Below, piece by piece: positions 1 through 5,066 of a stretch of DNA of 5,066 nt; position 1 is the stretch's first letter; each line of letters starts with the position of its first letter. The stretch spans positions 1-5,066 of the forward strand of contig JACZWF010000121.1 in the NCBI GenBank assembly GCA_022572285.1, written 5' to 3'. A program made the translations under genes and the position numbers. The notes under the pieces are model-generated. The model made no database searches and was not told where the DNA came from. It saw nothing but the letters and a program-made list of their open reading frames with translations. This DNA comes from Nitrososphaerota archaeon (GTDB taxonomy: Archaea > Thermoproteota > Nitrososphaeria > Nitrososphaerales > UBA57).

Positions 1-822
1 AGGCTTCAAAGGGTGGGGTGGGTATGGATAGAGAAAATGTTATTCGGACAGCGCAAACGCAAGCCTCTGATCGTCGTGTCTGAAGCTATGAAGAGAGACT
101 TTGTTCGCCATTACGACACTGCCGCCGGGCAAATTTACTCAGTTCACAGCGGAGTGGATTGCAGAATTTACAGCCCGAAAAACGCTAACCTCTTTCGGGA
201 AGAGATCCGGTCCCTGTACTCGCTGACAGAACAAGACCTCCTAGTATTGTTCGTGGGGGGAGACTGGGTAAGAAAGGGGTTGGCCCCGGCGATCGAAGCT
301 ATGTCCCTCCTGCACTCATGCAGGGCTAAAATCCTGATACTGGGCCATGGAGACATCGCTGCTTATCGAAAGATGGCTCAGGACCTGGGGGTAGGAGAGA
401 AAGTTCTGTTCGCCGAGCCCATCCGCGAGAACTGGAAGTACTATTCCGCGAGCGATGTATTTCTGTTGCCCACTCTTTACGAGCCGTTTGGTCTCAGCAT
501 CCTAGAGGCTATGGCCAGTGGCTTATCTGTGTTAGTTAGTCAGAACGCCGGGGCTGCAGAGCTGGTCGAGGAAGATGTCAATGGACTCCTCCTGAAGGAG
601 CCCTGGAACGCCGATGAGATTTCAGAGAAGCTGGAACTCCTCTGTAGGGATAGTGAATTACGTAGACGGTTAGGTGAGAGCGCCCGCCGCACCGCCATCA
701 AACAGACCTGGTCCCGAGTGGCCCAAGAGACCATAGAGGTGTACCAACAAATTCAGCAGAGACGTAAAAGGATAGATGCCAGTAGGGACTCCCACCATTA
801 CGTGTCCGAGGAAGGGAACTGA
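1..822 (+). CDS. Glycosyltransferase family 4 (GT-B) protein, C-terminal part, 5' end cut by window
   Basis: The frame is open to the left edge, so the true start lies outside the window; the GTG at 13 is only an internal Val codon. About 273 residues remain of the roughly 380-400 usual for GT4 enzymes. The missing part is most of the N-terminal, acceptor-binding Rossmann domain. Visible are the interdomain stretch ending in GVD (about residue 50), the start of the C-terminal nucleotide-sugar domain with GGDWVRKG (residues 86-93; Lys92 is in the usual phosphate-contacting position), and the EX7E motif EPFGLSILE (Glu161 and Glu169). It is followed by AMASG and the AAELV segment that usually contacts the donor. 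GT4 enzymes transfer a sugar from a nucleotide donor with retention of configuration; donor and acceptor cannot be read here. The tail after about residue 255 is hydrophilic and not conserved. The GH15 gene begins one base after the stop, suggesting alpha-glucan or trehalose metabolism (inference). Confidence 0.9.
   Translation, partial: RLQRVGWVWIEKMLFGQRKRKPLIVVSEAMKRDFVRHYDTAAGQIYSVHSGVDCRIYSPKNANLFREEIRSLYSLTEQDLLVLFVGGDWVRKGLAPAIEAMSLLHSCRAKILILGHGDIAAYRKMAQDLGVGEKVLFAEPIRENWKYYSASDVFLLPTLYEPFGLSILEAMASGLSVLVSQNAGAAELVEEDVNGLLLKEPWNADEISEKLELLCRDSELRRRLGESARRTAIKQTWSRVAQETIEVYQQIQQRRKRIDASRDSHHYVSEEGN
808..817 (+). promoter_or_regulatory. Ribosome binding site for the GH15 gene
   Basis: The purine-rich stretch GAGGAAGGGA ends six bases before the ATG at 824. 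It lies inside the last codons of the glycosyltransferase gene. It supports the ATG at 824 over the in-frame GTG-type start at 776, which would overlap the upstream gene by 47 bases and add 16 residues not seen at the N-terminus of this family. Confidence 0.55.
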
Positions 823-823
823 T

Positions 824-2878
824 ATGCCTCGTGATCTTCCGGTGGGCAATGGAAACCTTCTAGTCAACTTTGACCAAGATTACAATATCAGGGATATCTA
901 CTATCCGTATGTCGGCAAGGCTAACCACGCTGACCAATGCAAATCTCGCACAGGTGTCCGGGTGGATGCGCAGCCTACATCTTGGCTAAGCGATCCCGCT
1001 TGGGTTAAGCAAATGGTCTATGGGCCCGAGACCCTGGCTACTTACGTGACGGCTACCAACGATGAACTGCGACTGAAGGTGATCTTCCAGGACTTGGTAG
1101 ACTTTCACCATAACATCTTCTTGCGACGTGTGGAGGTCTTCAACCTGGGCCAGCGCTCCAGGAACATCCGCCTCTTCTTCCACTACGACTTCCGTTTTTG
1201 GGAGGCGGGCCTGGGAGATGCTATACATTACCACCCAAATAGGAACGTACTGGTGGCCTACAAAGACGACTCCTACTTTCTTATGAATGCTGCACAGGAC
1301 TCTAGAATTGGGATACAAGGGTGGAGCACAGGAGACAAGAATGGAGAAGAAAAGCACGAGTCCTGGCGCGAGGCTGAGGAGGGCGTCCTGAAAAAAAGGT
1401 CTGTGTCCTTCGGATCCATTGATGGTGTTATTGAGGTGAATCAACCCCACTTGACCCCCGGAGAGAGCTCGATCTTCTACACTTGGCTGGCTGCGGGGCG
1501 AGACCTCGATGAGGTCATGCTATTGGACTCTATAGTGAGCCGGCGGACGCCGCAGCGCTTTCTAGATGCTACAACTAACTACTGGCGAGCCTGGGTGAAC
1601 AAAGAACGTACGGATTTTCATGACCTCCCCCAGGAGGTGGTTGACCTTTACAAACGAAGCTTGTTGATCGTTCGCACACAAGTTGACAACCGTGGGGGGA
1701 TTCTTGCGGCCAACGATTCTGACATTGCAGAACTTGCTCATGGGAAGGAGACATATTCCTACGTCTGGCCTAGGGACGCGGCATTGACTGCCAAGGCACT
1801 GGATAAGGCTGGCTATGCCTATCTTTCTACCAGATTTTACGACTTTTGCAAAGACGTCCTGTATTATGAATCCCTGCGGGTGCAGGCTGGCGATCAGAGA
1901 GCTACAAGCGAAAAGGCCTACATGTTGCACAAGTATACGCCCGACAGGATGGTGGCCGCCAACTGGATGTCATGGGAGTGGGTAGATGAGGCCGGCATCA
2001 AATATCCTCCTATTGAGGAGGATCAGACAGCTATCATCCCGCTAATTCTGTGGGAGCACTATTTGAAGTTTCGGGATATTGAGGCCGTCGAACCTTGGTT
2101 TAGGCCTCTGATAATCCATGTCGGGAATTTCATGGTTGACTATATGGAACGTCACACCAACCTCCCCAGTCCGTCGTTCGACCTATGGGAGGAGAATAGG
2201 GCGGTCTATTCTTATACGGTTGCAACGGTATGGGCGGGCCTCATGGCTTGTGCCAACTTTGCAGAGCTGTTTGGAGAACATGAGGAGATGTATAAGTTTC
2301 GCAATGTCGCCTCGAAGATTAGGGTCGCCTGCGAGACCCACCTCTACGATAAAGAAAAGGGACGGTTTCTCAAGGGGGTTAGGGTAAAGCTGGATGGGCA
2401 AGTAGATAAATCGGATAAAGAACTTCAGAAGGTGGACGCCAGCCTCTTTGGACTTTGGTATTTCGGCATGTTCGATCCGAATGATCCACGAATCGACCGC
2501 ACTATGAAAGCCATTGAAGAACGGCTCCGTTCACCTATAGGAGGCTTGGCCCGATATGAGGGAGATAAGTATCACTGGGACGACGCATTGGATGGAGAGC
2601 GGGAAAAGATACCGGGTAATCCCTGGTTTGTTTGCACCATATGGTTAGCCCAGTACCGCATCGCAAAAGCCCAGACTCTTCAAGAGCTCGGGGGAGCGCT
2701 GCCGATTCTTAGGTGGGTATGTGCCAAGTCCCTACCTAGCGGCGTGTTGGCAGAGCAGATCCACCCGAAAACTGGTGCGCCCTTAAGCGTGTCTCCGTTG
2801 ACATGGAGTCACGCGACCTTGATATTAGCGGTCAGGGAATACATTGAGAAGTACGAGGTTCTGCAGGGGAAGGTTTGA
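824..2878 (+). CDS. Glycoside hydrolase family 15 protein (glucoamylase / trehalase type)
   Basis: A complete protein of 684 residues, normal for prokaryotic GH15 enzymes with an N-terminal super-beta-sandwich. It begins MPRDLPVGNGNLLVNF, the typical family start; this and the ribosome binding site fix the ATG. Residues 1 to about 270 form the beta-sandwich, a linker follows, and about 300-680 form the (alpha/alpha)6 barrel. Visible barrel motifs are SYVWPRDA (W315, R317, D318, subsite -1), PPIEEDQTA (396-403), DLWEE (453-457; E456 is the expected general acid) and EQIHPKTG (E644, the expected general base) followed by PLTWSHA (658-664). All catalytic positions are intact, so it should be active. 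GH15 enzymes cleave terminal alpha-linked glucose with inversion from glucans, or from trehalose in the archaeal and mycobacterial trehalase branch; sequence inspection does not separate these. No signal peptide is seen, so it is probably cytoplasmic. Its tight coupling to a GT4 gene suggests intracellular storage-glucan or trehalose turnover. Confidence 0.95.
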   Translation: MPRDLPVGNGNLLVNFDQDYNIRDIYYPYVGKANHADQCKSRTGVRVDAQPTSWLSDPAWVKQMVYGPETLATYVTATNDELRLKVIFQDLVDFHHNIFLRRVEVFNLGQRSRNIRLFFHYDFRFWEAGLGDAIHYHPNRNVLVAYKDDSYFLMNAAQDSRIGIQGWSTGDKNGEEKHESWREAEEGVLKKRSVSFGSIDGVIEVNQPHLTPGESSIFYTWLAAGRDLDEVMLLDSIVSRRTPQRFLDATTNYWRAWVNKERTDFHDLPQEVVDLYKRSLLIVRTQVDNRGGILAANDSDIAELAHGKETYSYVWPRDAALTAKALDKAGYAYLSTRFYDFCKDVLYYESLRVQAGDQRATSEKAYMLHKYTPDRMVAANWMSWEWVDEAGIKYPPIEEDQTAIIPLILWEHYLKFRDIEAVEPWFRPLIIHVGNFMVDYMERHTNLPSPSFDLWEENRAVYSYTVATVWAGLMACANFAELFGEHEEMYKFRNVASKIRVACETHLYDKEKGRFLKGVRVKLDGQVDKSDKELQKVDASLFGLWYFGMFDPNDPRIDRTMKAIEERLRSPIGGLARYEGDKYHWDDALDGEREKIPGNPWFVCTIWLAQYRIAKAQTLQELGGALPILRWVCAKSLPSGVLAEQIHPKTGAPLSVSPLTWSHATLILAVREYIEKYEVLQGKV

Positions 2879-3029
2879 TTTACTTTCACCTCTAATCTTC
2901 CAGTTTCCATCGATTAGATTACTATGGTGGCGAAAGCGATGAAGGGGGATAGGCATATGCATTGCCTGAAGACTCCTTCGGTGGATTGAAACGCTTCAAA
3001 AGTGATTAAATATGCGACGCGCGCGCTTT
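2879..3029. other. Gene-free spacer after GH15 with small inverted repeats
   Basis: No convincing reading frame is present on either strand. It holds TCTAATC (2891-2897) facing GATTAGA (2912-2918) with a 14-base loop, 13 bases past the GH15 stop. Without a following T run this is only a weak candidate for a transcript end. A second one is AGGCA (2951-2955) facing TGCCT (2963-2967) with a 7-base loop. A third is TTGAA (2986-2990) facing TTCAA (2995-2999), directly upstream of a TATA-like element. Confidence 0.4.
2986..3014 (+). promoter_or_regulatory. Possible promoter ahead of the structured spacer
   Basis: GATTAAATA at 3004-3012 resembles an archaeal TATA box preceded by an A-rich BRE-like stretch, and would place transcription start near 3030-3036. 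Read as bacterial, TTGAAA at 2986-2991 and TAAATA at 3007-3012 give a -35/-10 pair with a 15-base spacer, which is short. Directly after it lies a GC-alternating stretch (3014-3026), then the hairpin-rich block. The assignment rests on resemblance and position only. Confidence 0.3.
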
Positions 3030-3030
3030 T

Positions 3031-3345
3031 CTTGCCTAAAGTCGCAATGCTACGCGCCTCTGTCACCCTATGTTGTCTAGGCTTACCCTAGAGTATGGAG
3101 CCTCGGTCGGGCTTTGCATCCTGGAGTCCGAAGCCCCAGCTGGGATTAATACCTTCGGGTGCGAATCCCTAACTTGTCGTTAGGCTATCTAGTTTAGCTA
3201 GAGCCGTCATAGTCGAACTATCTCTCCTGTATAGGTGACCTGGAGCTGGGCACATTCAGCACTTAAAGGGAAGCCTAACCCATGGGTGGACTTTACAGTT
3301 CCATGCATTATGCAATACCTTGGTTGTCTATATAATCCGATTTTT
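3031..3345 (+). ncRNA. Candidate structured noncoding RNA, family not recognised
   Basis: Six hairpins follow one another. H1 is TCTAGG/CCTAGA (3076-3081/3087-3092, 5-base loop). H2 is GGGCTTTG/CGAAGCCC (3109-3116/3129-3136, one G-U pair, 12-base loop). H3 is GGGATT/AATCCC (3142-3147/3164-3169) with a symmetric 3x3 internal loop and an ACC/GGT helix capped by TTCG (3154-3157). H4 is CCTAAC/GTTAGG (3168-3173/3179-3184). H5 is GGC..TCTAG/CTAGA..GCC (3183-3205, two-base bulge). H6 is ATAGT/ACTAT (3209-3213/3217-3221). The C(UUCG)G loop is stable only in + strand RNA, which sets the strand. H3, H4 and H5 share one or two bases at their junctions. No tRNA, RNase P, SRP RNA or riboswitch consensus was recognised. 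The ends are guesses: the TATA-like box predicts a start near 3033, and a T5 run at 3341-3345 could end the transcript. Confidence 0.35.
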
Positions 3346-3683
3346 AGAGGTTCTTCTTGAGTTCGTAATATGATCGGATCGGAGAAAACCACCGGTCATC
3401 GACCATGTTTTCTGGAACCAACTCATACCACCGCCTAAGGTATTTGTCATGAAGTTTCTCGACCTTAGATGTTTTGATTGGTTCCATCTTGTGAACTCTA
3501 ATCAATTGCTTAATTGACTGATACGTCGGTGGTCTAAGTTTACTCTTCTCTTCCAAGCGTTTCTCTCTCTTTTTCTTCTCCTCCAATGATAATCTTTTTT
3601 GATTTCTTTATTTGCTCCAATTCCCACTCCAGTGATTTCTTGTTGAATGAGACGACCTGTGGAAAAATTTCATCCGAAAACAA
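3344..3683 (-). CDS. Small highly charged hypothetical protein, frame split by a +1 shift at an A6 run
   Basis: Two adjoining - strand frames read as one protein. The upstream frame is open from just after a stop at 3716-3714. It has its first usable start, a TTG, at 3683 and reads FSDEIFPQVVSFNKKSLEW then a charged helix; left alone it stops at 3542-3540. The downstream frame carries the helix on (EEKKKREKRLEEK), then a section with PPTYQSIKQLIRVHK and RRWYELVPENMVDDRW, ending at 3344. Dropping one A from the run of six (plus-strand 3595-3600) joins them into about 112 residues. The joined protein has a coiled-coil-like Lys/Glu-rich middle and a Trp/Tyr-containing C-terminus, no signal peptide and no membrane segment. 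It lies 54 bases downstream of the membrane-protein stop on the same strand, so the two are probably co-transcribed. No domain is recognised. If the shift is real and not corrected, only a C-terminal product from a TTG at 3586 (80 residues) could be made. Confidence 0.5.
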
Positions 3684-3737
3684 TGGGGATCTAATGCGGT
3701 TTTCCCTTTTAGTTTAATGATGAGTTGACTCTGGCGC

Positions 3738-4397
3738 TCAGGCCCCTTCATCATCAGTATCTTTACGTCGTAAATAATTGTAGAACTCCAGGTATATACC
3801 TACGGTGAAGTAGACGGACAGGATACTTCCGATTATTAGAAACAACAAGATCTGATTACTAACGAATGAACCTATCTGTAGGCCGAGTATCTGTAGGTCG
3901 AGAGTGGTAGCATATGCCATAACAAATAATAAAGTTGTTAACAAAAGGAAGGAGAAGACGGATCCGATAATTGCAAAATATCGCATTACATCTAAATCGT
4001 GTAGCCTTTTCTGACGCTCTTTGTTCCGTAATTGGCGGACAGTCATGTTCCCAGTACCGTAGAGTCTAGCTTCGTGTCCCTCCATTATCTCTCGATCTAA
4101 GAGTTCAATCCGAGACCCTCTAAAGTCCAATACACTTTGTTTGCGTTGGAGGCTGTAGACCACTATCGCTGCAGTGATTGCAAACAATACCATGAGAACT
4201 GGCACCATCTGCTCCATGGCCACCTTTGAAGATACCAGCTTTCCGAAAGGGGCAATGACGAGCATGAAAACCATTAGCCATGCGACCAAGAAAACTGATA
4301 GAGTCGGCCAAATGGATTTGGGGTCTTGTGCTTGGTCGTTCTTCGAGGCTTCTTGAGCTGAGGGTATCAACGAGTCAATTCCACGGCATTTGAACAC
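3738..4397 (-). CDS. Hypothetical integral membrane protein with four predicted helices
   Basis: A 219-residue reading frame from a GTG start. Hydrophobic segments are at about residues 29-50, 61-82, 141-162 and 178-205. Between the second and third is a long, charged, soluble loop (about 83-138) with RGSRIELLDREIMEGHEARL and RQLRNKERQKRLHDLD. The first 28 residues are polar and the tail RRKDTDDEGA is highly charged. By the positive-inside rule the middle loop and both ends would be cytoplasmic. No catalytic motif and no known transporter or channel signature is seen, so no function is given. The start is uncertain: the frame stays open upstream to a stop at 4514-4512 but has no ATG, GTG or TTG there, and no clear Shine-Dalgarno sequence precedes the GTG at 4397. 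A TTG at about 4370 is an alternative. The small charged protein gene follows on the same strand. Base composition appears more AT-rich than the GT4-GH15 pair, so it probably belongs to a separate unit. Confidence 0.75.
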   Translation of the reverse strand: MFKCRGIDSLIPSAQEASKNDQAQDPKSIWPTLSVFLVAWLMVFMLVIAPFGKLVSSKVAMEQMVPVLMVLFAITAAIVVYSLQRKQSVLDFRGSRIELLDREIMEGHEARLYGTGNMTVRQLRNKERQKRLHDLDVMRYFAIIGSVFSFLLLTTLLFVMAYATTLDLQILGLQIGSFVSNQILLFLIIGSILSVYFTVGIYLEFYNYLRRKDTDDEGA

Positions 4398-4588
4398 CGG
4401 CTGACGGAATTTAGTCTCTCGATGGGTTCGTTCCGTTCCAATGTAAAGACCATTACGTAGGCATGTCCTGCTACCCTGACGAACACCTTCAGGTGACTCA
4501 TTTATGTTACACTACAGTTAGCACTAGAAATAATCTTTCCGGCAAATTTCCAGATGATCTTCCAAATAAGAAATTCTTTTCGTCTTGT

Positions 4589-4608
4589 GTGGAAACTATG
4601 GTTTCCAC
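4589..4608. repeat. Perfect 8-bp inverted repeat with 4-base centre
   Basis: GTGGAAAC (4589-4596) and GTTTCCAC (4601-4608) are exact reverse complements separated by TATG. Two further G-T pairs could extend the helix as RNA. No T run follows, so it is not an obvious intrinsic terminator; it could be a protein-binding site or a small hairpin. Confidence 0.6.
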
Positions 4609-4680
4609 GTACGGACAAACTGACATATTGGGGAGTCCTGACCGGATTCAGTGCCTAATGACGAATAAAGAATATCCAAT

Positions 4681-4769
4681 GTTCGGATCGGATGATCGGA
4701 TCGATTGCCAACACCGTATCCAAACGTAGGCCATGATCCATACCATACTTAACGACGTTCGATCCGAAC
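4681..4769. repeat. CGGATCG repeat cluster with a 10-bp inverted copy
   Basis: CGGATCG occurs at 4684-4690 and 4697-4703, thirteen bases apart start to start. GTTCGGATCG (4681-4690) has an exact inverted partner CGATCCGAAC at 4760-4769. The 11-mer TGATCGGATCG at 4693-4703 also occurs at 3371-3381, inside the end of the small charged protein gene. Confidence 0.5.
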
Positions 4770-4822
4770 TAGCGCCTTTCTTGGATTTTGTTATCCGTGA
4801 TCACTAAACCCTTATTAATGCT

Positions 4823-4843
4823 TCATACACCAGTGGTGTATGA
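4823..4843. repeat. Perfect 9-bp inverted repeat with 3-base centre
   Basis: TCATACACC (4823-4831) and GGTGTATGA (4835-4843) are exact reverse complements around AGT. The compact dyad suits an operator for a dimeric regulator or a tight hairpin. It sits about 120 bases before the region with oxidoreductase homology; no T run follows. Confidence 0.6.
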
Positions 4844-4942
4844 GGTGGATGGAGAACTGCCAAGAAGATCTCTAACTATATTCGACAAGAATCATAATAA
4901 CCTTCAGAAAATTCGTGGCAAGGTCTTGATGAGAGGACTTGA

Positions 4943-5066
4943 GATGGATTATACCACAGGGTTGAACATGGCGCTCGAGTTGTGCGAGCGGGTATTGAGG
5001 CCGGCAAACACATAGTGCTCGTTAACGCCGAACTCGATGGCACTATCGGACCAATCCTCAAGGCCA
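4943..5066 (+). pseudogene. Fragment of a COG4091-like (homoserine-dehydrogenase-related, SAF-type) oxidoreductase, frame broken, 3' end cut by window
   Basis: In the frame running from 4961 to the edge the peptide reads VEHGARVVRAGIEAGKHIVL then VNAELDGTIGPILKA. This matches the signature of predicted homoserine-dehydrogenase-like proteins (COG4091), in which a TG-x-VExGA turn of the NAD(P)-binding domain is followed by a helix, GKHVVL and NAELDxTxGPxL. Upstream the same frame meets a stop at 4940-4942. The expected preceding motif, DxxTTG, is instead found in another frame (4944-4958, MDYTTG at about 4941-4958), so one or a few bases seem missing at 4958-4961. The N-terminal nucleotide-binding glycine motif is not seen in any frame of the preceding 200 bases. 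Family members act as cytoplasmic NAD(P)-dependent oxidoreductases, mostly of unproven substrate. This could be a decayed remnant, or an intact gene damaged by assembly errors; the rest lies beyond the window. Confidence 0.5.

Larger units (their letters stand above)
4398..4942. other. Largely gene-free stretch with inverted and direct repeats
   Basis: No reading frame here is convincing. A + strand frame at 4463-4729 is open but has no recognised motif and no ribosome binding site. One at 4788-5015 has a plausible amino-acid mix but no recognisable family until its last part, where the homology is in another frame. The stretch must contain the promoter of the - strand membrane-protein gene, but no clear TATA-like or -35/-10 pair was found at the right distance from 4397. 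It carries two strong perfect inverted repeats and a cluster of CGGATCG copies, listed separately. Confidence 0.5.

Noticed and set aside
776..823. Extended start of the GH15 gene at a GTG-type codon (776)
   Set aside because: It overlaps the glycosyltransferase gene, lacks its own ribosome binding site and adds residues foreign to the family; the ATG at 824 matches the usual N-terminus.
986..1450. 154-codon open frame on the - strand inside the GH15 gene
   Set aside because: Fully antisense to a certain gene with all its conserved motifs; the same applies to the - strand frames at 1562-1930 and 2183-2401 and the + strand frame at 2118-2387.
2891..2918. Intrinsic terminator after GH15
   Set aside because: The 7-bp AT-rich stem has a 14-base loop and no T run, so it is reported only as an inverted repeat in the spacer.
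3142..3169. tRNA T-arm lookalike (GGGTGCGAATCCC)
   Set aside because: The T-loop consensus is off by one base, the stem has only three pairs, and no matching acceptor stem or anticodon arm is found about 60 bases upstream.
3278..3287. 10-bp palindrome ACCCATGGGT
   Set aside because: A single short palindrome with no spacer and no nearby gene start; it overlaps a possible pairing segment of the RNA candidate, so it was not listed as its own site.
4380..4410. tRNA-like GTTCAAAT on the - strand near the membrane-protein start
   Set aside because: The flanking bases cannot form the five-pair T stem.
4463..4729. 88-codon + strand frame
   Set aside because: No ribosome binding site, no recognisable motif, odd composition rich in Cys and Ser, and interrupted by the inverted repeats; more likely chance.
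4876..5061. 61-codon - strand frame
   Set aside because: It is the antisense shadow of the oxidoreductase-like fragment, which has a recognisable family signature on the + strand.
2879..5066. CRISPR array or insertion-sequence ends
   Set aside because: No regularly spaced direct repeats, no transposase coding and no matched terminal repeats with target duplications were seen.

Overview
The window looks like a prokaryotic chromosome segment, probably from an uncultured or little-studied lineage. The glycoside hydrolase has the beta-sandwich plus (alpha/alpha)6-barrel layout typical of archaeal and bacterial GH15 enzymes. A homoserine-dehydrogenase-like COG4091 fragment lies at the right edge. 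Non-ATG starts (GTG, TTG) and a TATA-like box are compatible with Euryarchaeota, but the sequence alone does not exclude a bacterium such as a Chloroflexota member.

Left part (1-2878, + strand): the C-terminal two thirds of a GT4-type glycosyltransferase, followed after one base by a complete GH15 glucoamylase-type hydrolase. They are almost certainly one operon. A plausible joint role is turnover of an alpha-glucan or trehalose store, one enzyme building glucosyl linkages and the other releasing glucose; this is inferred from family and adjacency.

Middle (2879-3343): a gene-free stretch rich in short, well-formed inverted repeats. Six consecutive hairpins, one capped by a C(UUCG)G tetraloop, lie downstream of a TATA-like element. 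This suggests an unassigned structured RNA on the + strand and is the most interesting feature of the window.

Right-middle (3344-4397, - strand): a four-helix membrane protein of unknown function, followed downstream by a small, highly charged protein. Its reading frame is split at an A6 run by an apparent +1 frameshift. Both look co-transcribed.

Right end (4398-5066): a mostly gene-free stretch with several perfect inverted repeats and a short direct repeat. It ends in a fragment of a COG4091-like NAD(P)-binding oxidoreductase whose frame breaks near 4960. This part is either a decaying gene or contains sequence errors.
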